From the NCBI GenBank assembly GCA_002382045.1, contig DFZJ01000056.1, positions 7,666-26,726 on the forward strand: a DNA stretch of 19,061 nt, given 5' to 3'. This stretch comes from Syntrophaceae bacterium UBA4059 (GTDB lineage: Bacteria > Desulfobacterota > Syntrophia > Syntrophales > Smithellaceae). Shown piece after piece: positions 14,201 to 19,061 of this stretch. A program made the translations under genes and the position numbers. The notes beneath the pieces were generated by a model, which worked only from the letters and a program-made list of their open reading frames with translations, was not told the DNA's origin and ran no database searches. Each line of letters starts with the position of its first letter. Within the stretch, counting starts at the first letter, position 1.

Positions 14201-14963
14201 CCTCAGCCAGTCCGTTATCACGGATCTGCTTGAGGATGTCCTGCATTTTTTTCTCATCTAGAATGATGAAGTTCATTTGGATGCCCGCCGAGTCACGGCC
14301 CCTGACTTCCAGACGGTCCAAAGCGTTTAAAAGCAGATTAAGTTTCCGGTATTTCCGGAAGGCTGCCGGTGTTATCGCCGAGAGGTTTTTCGCGCCGGTC
14401 AGCGTAAGAATTTTGTGCAGATTAGACAGAATATCCTTTTCCAGAATCCAGCAGATATCTTTGAGTCCAACGATCCGGCTATTGATTATTTCCAGGTTGA
14501 CGGAGTTGATGACGGCGTCCTGATCTTCCAGCCGTTTCTCTTCCTCCATCAGAAAGGTTTTCATTTCCTGAACGATACGAAATAAACCCGCTGCCCGGTC
14601 CGGCTGAAAAAAAAGAAATTCCTGTGCGTTTTCCTGCTTGAGCTCTGAAACAGCCTGGTCCAGATCCTGGATGGTTTCCACACCGTTAAAATATTTTTCG
14701 GCGGTATTTTTTTCAGCGGTGACGGTTTGCAAACCGGCGCTTTGGACTTTTTTCCACCGGGCGGCGACGCGGATGTCGGCTGTGATATCCGCTGCCTGTT
14801 TTTGCAGGCGGCACGTCATTAATCCGGCAAAGCCGCAATTGAGCTGACCGGGAAGCATCGGCAAGAAAATGATCGCGGGAGCATCAACGGCCGCTGGACG
14901 ACGGCCGATAAAAATCCGGCCATGGGTGATAAAGAAGAGAATTTTTTTCAAAATATTGGGCAT
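11259..14963 (-). CDS. Extended GlmS-like glutamine amidotransferase/SIS-domain protein, 1234 aa
   Basis: This resembles GlmS, which makes glucosamine-6-P from fructose-6-P and glutamine, but is twice its ~609 aa. Class II glutaminase signatures are C43-G-F-A-G, R-G-R-D-S-A-G (221-227), H-T-R-W (331-334), N375-G376 (oxyanion) and D402. A ~170-aa helical insertion (about 50-215) separates the Cys from R-G-R-D. Then come K-E-I-S-E-S (552-557) and SIS domain 1 with A-S-E (640-642), T-Q-S-G-T-T (661-666) and S-T-K-A-F (716-720). SIS domain 2 keeps K801, E804 and H820, which align with E. coli K485, E488 and H504; K603 appears replaced by R914. Residues ~917-1234 replace the normal C-terminus and I do not recognise them. 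The Cys is internal, so a propeptide would have to be removed. Start uncertain: ATG 14963 lacks a clear Shine-Dalgarno; GTG 15002 overlaps the Fis-like gene; Met36 would leave a short propeptide. Confidence 0.85.
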   Translation of the reverse strand: MPNILKKILFFITHGRIFIGRRPAAVDAPAIIFLPMLPGQLNCGFAGLMTCRLQKQAADITADIRVAARWKKVQSAGLQTVTAEKNTAEKYFNGVETIQDLDQAVSELKQENAQEFLFFQPDRAAGLFRIVQEMKTFLMEEEKRLEDQDAVINSVNLEIINSRIVGLKDICWILEKDILSNLHKILTLTGAKNLSAITPAAFRKYRKLNLLLNALDRLEVRGRDSAGIQMNFIILDEKKMQDILKQIRDNGLAEDYRKRTQKGDLFNQSIFIATGRKDHSSSISVTFTYKTFSIVGELGRNVADLRNTIQNDRLLQCFAAQDAICETALTHTRWASVGSITEENCHPVNNYTTRPSTPVYPRYPGAEAQINVVLNGDIDNYTALRQMLEEGGDLIASQVTTDTKIIPLQIEKYLKAGEYLSDAFCLAVNDFKGSHAIAMQSDLEPGKMFLALKGSGQAIFVGINADQYMFSSELYGLVEVMPRFIKMNGETGNGAAGGQVFILDQHRGGGLAGITACFYDGKPIALTDGLLQTAEITTRDIDRGHYPHYFLKEISESALSIKRTLRGKYRIAANQSAAQVTFNLGPDIVPAAVQRGLQNGSIKNIIVIGHGTAAVAGQVVADALSHYLKGSGLTILARVASELSGFGLKDDLSDTIVIPITQSGTTTDTNRAVAMANDRGAHIIAIVNRRQSDITAKSHGVFYTSDGRDIEMSVASTKAFYGQIMAGQVLALFFAQRMGTRTEDDIAAALRQLQTAPRLMNRIFERRDEIAASVKKTTGKRFWAIVGSGPNKAAADEIRIKLSELCYKTISSDIVENKKHIDLSAEPLILVCASGNPQSVAEDVVKDVAIFKAHQSAVIVFADEGDHRFDQMADAVIPIPVAPAPLPVILNTMAGHLWGYYAARAIDDEAQIFREFRGRLMTELAQRTQKKLSIFDMIADPSFRSMINEFYARFNFYRRDGAFGMLGGKTIADLLLLLKYATGKLPLQDIRQEFKSEADLVSPFDLLDVALGMAIDELSRPIDAIRHQAKTVTVGTSRKEKELKGIIFDLLETLKFSARNMTYRNILTISRIQPAIATLRGYTVYDINHLDALGNPAGDTTIVIRKKDGVAAKMKSRADQPTELMGTKRTIVSTGHVYIGKGKSDGAPIVVVPLLGDNNFVNHLFLIHMEYNETLPSSKKKDVLGYRYNDICNLINEYNLAWQDEYLDAFSLESLFSEPVEVIAGQIKTKFNKQ

Positions 14964-14985
14964 TTTTATATCATTGATTGGAAAC

Positions 14986-15291
14986 TTACTTGATTTTTTC
15001 ACAGTCGATGCCCAGCTTGGCCATCTTATCGGTAAAGGTGTTGCGGTTGATGCCCAGATAGGCTGCCGCCGTGCTTTTCACATAACTGGATCGTCTCAGG
15101 GCTATTTTGAACAGACCCTTTTCCACCATGGCCATGACTTCCTCGTGAAGTTTGCTTTTGCCGTTGTCGGAAACCGACAGGATGGTTGCCAGGTCATCCA
15201 GTTTTTTTTCAATTATTTCTTCGACGGCCGAATGACATGCTTTCTGAACATTCATTGCCGCCGCCGGTTTATTCTGTGTTTTTGCTTTCAT
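14986..15291 (-). CDS. Fis-like DNA-binding protein, 101 aa
   Basis: The C-terminal half aligns closely with Fis of enterobacteria: L-H-E-E-V-M-A-M-V-E-K-G-L-F-K-I-A-L corresponds to the dimer helices, and A-A-A-Y-L-G-I-N-R-N-T-F-T-D-K-M to the helix-turn-helix (Fis has A-A-L-M-M-G-I-N-R-G-T-L-R-K-K-L). The length also matches Fis (98 aa), so this is a stand-alone Fis-type protein, not a piece of an NtrC-like activator. Role: DNA bending or local transcription control; targets unknown. The start is settled by AAGGAG ten nt before the ATG at 15291; an upstream ATG at 15321 has no properly spaced site. The stop is 22 nt before the ATG of the GlmS-like gene, so the two are probably cotranscribed and perhaps translationally coupled. 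Confidence 0.85.
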   Translation of the reverse strand: MKAKTQNKPAAAMNVQKACHSAVEEIIEKKLDDLATILSVSDNGKSKLHEEVMAMVEKGLFKIALRRSSYVKSTAAAYLGINRNTFTDKMAKLGIDCEKIK

Positions 15292-15379
15292 GGCCGTGAG
15301 ACTCCTTGCGTTCCAATCCATCTTCTTTAATGGAAATCATTCACTAAAATATTTCGAATCAGCTCGACAAAAACGACGA

Positions 15380-15892
15380 TTATAAATTTATCAGTTTCGT
15401 CAGGATAATCGCGACAATCATGACCAGGGCAATCCAGGTTAAAACAATCAGAGACGTCCGTTCAATGGGAGCATCCAGGTAGCTTCTGACTTCCGCTTCC
15501 ACCTTCTCGTCTCCCAGTTGGTCAGCCAGATTGCGGATCAGAAGGGTATGATCCTGCAGAAGATTGGAGAATAAATAAAACCCTTTGGTTGTGGTCAGAA
15601 GGAAGTAAGCGTTATTCCGCATGATGACAAGTCCCAGATGCGTGATTTCCGACCAGGAAAAATCTTTCGTGCGAAAAAATTTTCTAATGCGTAATCCGTT
15701 TTCGGAAAGGGCAAATTCTCTTTCGGAGGCTTCAATGGCAATCACCAGCGTGATGATGGATAAGACCGCGAGCAGCATTTTTTCCCAGGGTTGACCGCTG
15801 AAAAGACTCAGCGCCAGCAGCGCAAACAAAAGCGCAACCGCAATGATAAAAGGAACCCTGAAAGCTTTCTTGATTTTGTAAACCCGACTCAC
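15380..15892 (-). CDS. Small membrane protein with PH-like domain, 170 aa
   Basis: Hydrophobic segments at ~12-31 and ~38-54 form an N-terminal membrane hairpin. A soluble middle (~57-140) has alternating strands (A-L-S-E-N-G-L-R-I-R-K-F-F then F-S-W-S-E-I-T-H-L-G) that look like a bacterial PH/YdbT-type domain, and a single membrane helix lies at ~146-168 near the C-terminus. I recognise the architecture but no specific family, and no catalytic motif is visible. Proposed location is the inner membrane with the PH-like part cytosolic. The start is GTG, with GGGG seven nt upstream and the moaC stop 14 nt before it, so it is in the moaC transcript. The Fis-like gene follows after 88 nt with no evident terminator. 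Confidence 0.75.
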   Translation of the reverse strand: MSRVYKIKKAFRVPFIIAVALLFALLALSLFSGQPWEKMLLAVLSIITLVIAIEASEREFALSENGLRIRKFFRTKDFSWSEITHLGLVIMRNNAYFLLTTTKGFYLFSNLLQDHTLLIRNLADQLGDEKVEAEVRSYLDAPIERTSLIVLTWIALVMIVAIILTKLINL

Positions 15893-15906
15893 ACATTATC
15901 CCCGAA

Positions 15907-16392
15907 CTATTTTGCCCCGCCTCTGATGAACGTTCCGCTTTTACCGCCGCTTTTTTCCAGAAGCAGGATGTCCCCGATGATCATTTCCTTATCCACGGCT
16001 TTGCACATATCATAGATGGTCAGCGCGGCAACGCTGACCGCGGTCAGCGCTTCCATTTCCACGCCCGTTTGTCCGACTGTCCGGACCTGCGTTTCGATGA
16101 TGACTTGCGCGTTTTTTCTGTCCATTGCAAATTCAATGTCAATGCCTGTCAGACCCAGCGGATGACACAGTGGAATGAACTCGCCGGTTTTTTTCGCCGC
16201 CAGGATGCCGGCGATTTTGGCGGTCGTCAGTACGTTGCCCTTAGCCAGACGGCCTTCTTCAAGAAGCGCCAGGGTGTCACTTTTCATGTTCACGACACCA
16301 CGCGCCTTGGCCACGCGAACAGTCTTATCCTTATCCGTTACATCCACCATCTGTACCTGGCCTGCGTCGTTAATGTGTGATAACTTTTTCAT
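15907..16392 (-). CDS. moaC: Cyclic pyranopterin monophosphate synthase
   Basis: MoaC acts after MoaA in molybdenum-cofactor biosynthesis, converting 3',8-cyclo-7,8-dihydro-GTP to cyclic pyranopterin monophosphate. From the ATG at 16392 the protein is 161 aa and collinear with E. coli MoaC: K51, C76-H77-P, E112/E114 in G-V-E-M-E-A-L-T-A, D128 and K131 in Y-D-M-C-K, then S-G-G-K-S-G. A GTG at 16437 would add 15 residues but coincides with the predicted transcription start, so I reject it; the chosen ATG has no strong Shine-Dalgarno, suggesting leader-dependent or weak initiation. No other molybdopterin genes are in the window. A functional moaC implies use of Mo- or W-containing enzymes such as formate dehydrogenases, as expected for an anaerobe. 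Confidence 0.97.
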   Translation of the reverse strand: MKKLSHINDAGQVQMVDVTDKDKTVRVAKARGVVNMKSDTLALLEEGRLAKGNVLTTAKIAGILAAKKTGEFIPLCHPLGLTGIDIEFAMDRKNAQVIIETQVRTVGQTGVEMEALTAVSVAALTIYDMCKAVDKEMIIGDILLLEKSGGKSGTFIRGGAK

Positions 16393-16440
16393 AGCGGCAT
16401 CGTCTATTTGATAGGATGTTGGTCTAAACAATTTCACCCG

Positions 16441-16469
16441 AACCTAGCACAGCGCCCCTTGTGAGTCAA
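16441..16469 (-). promoter_or_regulatory. moaC: Promoter of the moaC operon
   Basis: Minus strand: TTGACT (16469-16464), 17-bp spacer, TAGGTT (16446-16441) with an extended -10 TG one base before it. A-tracts at 16483-16500 lie upstream like an UP element. The predicted start is near 16434, giving a leader of about 42 nt to the ATG at 16392. Confidence 0.6.
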
Positions 16470-16501
16470 GAAACCAGGACGGTTTTTTTTAAATTAAAAA
16501 C

Positions 16502-16530
16502 TTGATATAAATGGAGCGATTAGCTAGTGT
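16502..16530 (+). promoter_or_regulatory. comM: Candidate promoter of comM
   Basis: TTGATA at 16502-16507, 17-bp spacer, TAGTGT at 16525-16530 (3 of 6 matches). The A/T-rich run at 16483-16500 directly precedes the -35. The predicted start near 16537 leaves a leader of about 27 nt. Confidence 0.4.
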
Positions 16531-16563
16531 TTTTCATCAAAAATTCATGCCCGGAGAAAAAAA

Positions 16564-18093
16564 GTGTTTATCAAGGTGCTCAGCATGAGCGTGATCGGGA
16601 TGGACTCATACCCCGTGTTTGTGGAAGTGGATGTTTCCCAGGGATTGCCGCAATTTGCCACGGTCGGCCTGCCTGACGCTTCCGTGAAAGAAAGCCGGGA
16701 CCGGATTAAGGCCGCCATTAAGAACTCCGGCTACTCCTTTCCGCGCAGCCACGTGACGGTTAATCTGGCGCCCGCCGATATTCGCAAAGAGGGAACAGGC
16801 TTTGATTTGCCGATTGCGGTAGGCATTCTGGCGGCTGAAGAATTGATCAAAGAATCCGCTCTTCAGAATGGTTTATTTATCGGCGAATTATCTCTGGACG
16901 GCAGCATTAAAGGGGTGCGGGGAATATTGTCCGCCGTCTTCAAAGCCAGGGAGTCGGGTATTCAATCGGTTTTTGTGCCGGAAGAAAACGCTCTGGAAGC
17001 GGCGATGGTGGAGGGCATTAATATTTACGGCGTCAAAACGCTTCCCGACGTTGTCGAGTTTTTGTCAGGCAGGCATTCCATCTTGCCGCTTCGTCTGGAT
17101 ACCACAGATCTTTTTCGGCAAAATCGCCACTATGACATCGACTTTTCTGAAATCAAAGGCCAGAAGCTCGCCCTCCGGGCGCTGGAGATTGCCGCGGCCG
17201 GAGGCCATAATGTGCTGATGATCGGTCCGCCCGGTTCCGGTAAAAGTATGCTGGCCAAAAGGCTGCCCACCATCTTGCCGGACCTTTCCTTTGAAGAGTC
17301 CATCGAGGTCACCAAGGTATTTTCCGTGGCCGGTCTCTTGAATTCAGGAGAAACATTGATTGCCGTAAGGCCGTTTCGCTCTCCGCATCATACCATTTCC
17401 GATGTCGGCCTGGTTGGTGGCGGCCAGATGCCGCATCCCGGCGAAATCAGTCTGGCTCATCTGGGTGTGCTCTTTCTGGATGAGTTGCCGGAATTTAAAA
17501 GAAATGCGCTGGAAGCGCTTCGCCAGCCGCTGGAAGAAGGAACGATTACGATTACCCGCTCATCCGTCACGGCCGGCTTTCCGGCTAAATTCATGCTGGT
17601 GGCGGCCATGAATCCCTGTCCCTGCGGTTATTTCGGCGATCGTGTCCACCGTTGCCGCTGTTCTCCCCAGCAGATCCGTCAGTATCAGGCCAAGATATCC
17701 GGCCCGCTTTTGGATCGTATTGATTTGCATATCGAGGTTCCGTCTGTTAAATACCGGGCCTTGACGGGAAAAGAAGAAGGTGAATCCTCAGCGGAGGTCC
17801 GGAAGCGTGTGGTGGGCGCCCGGCATCTGCAAAAAAAGCGTTTCCATCATATGGGCATCGTCACCAACGCCCGCATGTCTGAAAAACAGATCCGGTCTTT
17901 TTGCGCCATTGATGAGGAGTCGCATCAACTGATGGAAATGGCCATCGAAAAACTGGGTCTTTCCGCCCGCGCCATGAACCGTATTTTGAAAGTATCCCGC
18001 ACGATTGCCGATCTGGAAGGCCGGGAGAAAATCGAACCTTCCCACGTGGCCGAAGCGATTCAGTATCGAAGCCTTGATCGAAGCATTGTTTAG
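16564..18093 (+). CDS. comM: YifB/ComM family Mg-chelatase-like AAA+ ATPase
   Basis: ComM is a hexameric helicase that promotes branch migration during integration of incoming DNA in natural transformation; it is widespread also in species not known to be competent. The 509 aa match the usual ~507. Residues 1-170 form the Lon/S5-like N-domain (G-L-P-D-A-S-V-K-E-S-R-D-R at 35-47). The Mg-chelatase AAA+ core has Walker A G-P-P-G-S-G-K-S (221-228), R-P-F-R-S-P-H-H-T (269-277) and Walker B V-L-F-L-D-E-L (302-308). A probable Zn site is formed by C352, C354, C364 and C366 (N-P-C-P-C-G-Y, then R-C-R-C). The C-terminal helical domain follows. The GTG start is supported by GGAG seven nt upstream. It is divergent from moaC and followed by ilvE after 132 nt. 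Confidence 0.95.
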   Translation: MFIKVLSMSVIGMDSYPVFVEVDVSQGLPQFATVGLPDASVKESRDRIKAAIKNSGYSFPRSHVTVNLAPADIRKEGTGFDLPIAVGILAAEELIKESALQNGLFIGELSLDGSIKGVRGILSAVFKARESGIQSVFVPEENALEAAMVEGINIYGVKTLPDVVEFLSGRHSILPLRLDTTDLFRQNRHYDIDFSEIKGQKLALRALEIAAAGGHNVLMIGPPGSGKSMLAKRLPTILPDLSFEESIEVTKVFSVAGLLNSGETLIAVRPFRSPHHTISDVGLVGGGQMPHPGEISLAHLGVLFLDELPEFKRNALEALRQPLEEGTITITRSSVTAGFPAKFMLVAAMNPCPCGYFGDRVHRCRCSPQQIRQYQAKISGPLLDRIDLHIEVPSVKYRALTGKEEGESSAEVRKRVVGARHLQKKRFHHMGIVTNARMSEKQIRSFCAIDEESHQLMEMAIEKLGLSARAMNRILKVSRTIADLEGREKIEPSHVAEAIQYRSLDRSIV

Positions 18094-18225
18094 TGCTATG
18101 AACTCAAAAAAGCAGCTGCACAGGCAGACAGAAGACACAAGACAGAATTCAGGAGTCAGCAAGTGGCTTGCGGCTTATTTGCGGGCCATTGTGAATTCTG
18201 AAATTTATTATTTAAAGAGGTATTT
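18094..18225. other. comM-ilvE intergenic region with CAGA-rich segment and 9-bp inverted repeat
   Basis: The 132-bp gap contains a purine-rich, low-complexity stretch (18115-18160, repeated CAGA/AGAC/CAGG words) unlike the surrounding genes. An inverted repeat CAGAATTCA (18143-18151) / TGAATTCTG (18192-18200) encloses a small GCAAG-N3-CTTGC hairpin. A 43-codon open frame (18099-18229) crosses the whole gap and its TGA overlaps the ilvE ATG. No clear promoter or T-run terminator was found. Confidence 0.4.
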
Positions 18226-19061
18226 ATGAAAATTAAAATTATCAAAGCGTTGCCAAAATACCTGAAGCCCAAGCCTGATGAAACCAAACTGGGTTTCGGC
18301 CAGCATTTTACCGACCACATGTTTACGATGAAATACAAAGAAGGCGACGGCTGGTATGATCCCGTCATTGAACCTTATCAGCTCCTGCAGCTGGATCCGA
18401 GCTCCATGTGTCTTCATTACGGCCAGGAAATCTTTGAGGGATTGAAAGCCTACCGGGGGAAAAATGACGAAATTTATCTTTTCCGTCCGCTGGAGAATAT
18501 CCGCCGGATGAAGACCTCCGCCGAAAAATTGTGCATGGCGCCCATGGATGAAACGGTGTTTTTTGATGCCCTGAAACAATTTGTATTACTGGAAAAGGAC
18601 TGGATTCCCAGAGAACCAGGGGCATCCCTCTATATCCGGCCGACGATGATTGCCACGGAAGCCGCCCTCGGCGTGCATCCATCCCGGGAATATCTTTTCT
18701 TTATCATTGCCGGGCCGGTGGGCGCCTATTACGCGCACGGTTTTGGGCCGACGAAAATTTATGTGTCCGAGGAATATGTGCGGGCGGCGCCGGGCGGTAC
18801 GGGGAATATCAAATCGGCGGGCAATTATGCCATGAGTCTTTACGCCAGCCGTATAGCGAGCGATATGGGCTACACGCAAGTGCTGTGGCTGGACGCGCGG
18901 GAAAATAAGTATGTGGAAGAAGTGGGCACCAGCAACATCTTTTTTGTCATCGGCGATGAGTTGATCACGCCGCCGCTCGGGGGAACCATTTTGCCGGGTG
19001 TGACACGCGATTCTGTGATTAAATTGGCGACGCACATGGGCGTGAAGGTTAATGAAAGACG
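18226..19061 (+). CDS. ilvE: Branched-chain amino acid aminotransferase, C-terminus missing
   Basis: IlvE is a PLP enzyme of fold type IV that exchanges the amino group between glutamate and the 2-oxo acids of Leu, Ile and Val. The 278 visible codons are open to the window edge, about four fifths of the usual ~355 aa. Signatures of the longer, eukaryote-like BCAT subgroup are F-G-x-x-F-T-D-H-M-F (24-33), L-H-Y-G-Q-E-I-F-E-G-L-K-A-Y-R (63-77), G-T-G-N-I-K-S-A-G-N-Y-A (191-202, with K196 the PLP Schiff-base Lys) and E-E-V-G-T-S-N-I-F-F-V (231-241). AGAGG lies six nt before the ATG. It uses glutamate as amino donor, which fits functionally with gdhA in this window, though the two are on opposite strands and not in one operon. 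Confidence 0.95.
   Translation, partial: MKIKIIKALPKYLKPKPDETKLGFGQHFTDHMFTMKYKEGDGWYDPVIEPYQLLQLDPSSMCLHYGQEIFEGLKAYRGKNDEIYLFRPLENIRRMKTSAEKLCMAPMDETVFFDALKQFVLLEKDWIPREPGASLYIRPTMIATEAALGVHPSREYLFFIIAGPVGAYYAHGFGPTKIYVSEEYVRAAPGGTGNIKSAGNYAMSLYASRIASDMGYTQVLWLDARENKYVEEVGTSNIFFVIGDELITPPLGGTILPGVTRDSVIKLATHMGVKVNER

Noticed and set aside
14964..15020. glmS ribozyme or amino-sugar riboswitch ahead of the GlmS-like gene
   Set aside because: Only 22 nt separate the gene from the Fis-like coding region, so there is no room for such an RNA element.
16393..16437. 15-residue N-terminal extension of MoaC from a GTG
   Set aside because: The GTG coincides with the predicted transcription start and the extension has no counterpart in E. 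coli MoaC.

Overview
The window is a compact, fully coding stretch of a bacterial chromosome at roughly 50% GC, with no mobile elements, tRNAs or CRISPR. The mix of genes suggests a deltaproteobacterium (Desulfobacterota, possibly Syntrophales-like). These genes are a CoA-transferase/GNAT fusion, an NrpR/DUF128 regulator, a left-handed beta-helix UDP-GlcNAc pyrophosphorylase-like protein and a very long GlmS-like protein. The taxonomic guess is an inference from protein character, not a search.

Layout. Left edge (1-767, minus): a YwqK/MORN-type repeat protein followed by the start of a universal stress protein. 968-4149 (plus): a near-consensus sigma70 promoter drives a GpsA-like dehydrogenase and an acetyl-CoA hydrolase/transferase fused to a GNAT domain. 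This pair ends tail-to-tail with pyrG, overlapping it by 14 bp. 4136-16392 (all minus, read right to left): moaC, a small membrane protein, a Fis-like DNA-binding protein, a 1234-residue GlmS-like amidotransferase/isomerase, an NrpR-family regulator, gdhA, a beta-helix GlmU-like protein, glmM and pyrG. 16564-end (plus): comM and a partial ilvE.

The minus-strand block brings together nitrogen assimilation (gdhA with an NrpR-type regulator upstream) and amino-sugar precursor synthesis: a GlmS-like enzyme for glucosamine-6-P, GlmM for glucosamine-1-P and a GlmU-like beta-helix protein. It ends with CTP synthase, another glutamine-dependent enzyme. A plausible reading is that glutamate formed by GdhA feeds glutamine-dependent amidotransfer into cell-envelope sugars, with NrpR sensing nitrogen status. 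That link is inference from gene order.

The features most worth a second look are as follows. The GlmS-like protein has a buried Cys nucleophile, a ~170-residue insertion, a ~320-residue C-terminal extension and conserved isomerase residues. A perfect 10-4-10 palindrome sits at the NrpR-type gene's start. A 48-bp hairpin lies just after gdhA, and its single mismatch is a G-U pair only in minus-strand RNA. The CoA-transferase domain appears to have Pro where its relatives carry the catalytic Glu. I saw no defence system or other clearly new multi-gene machine.
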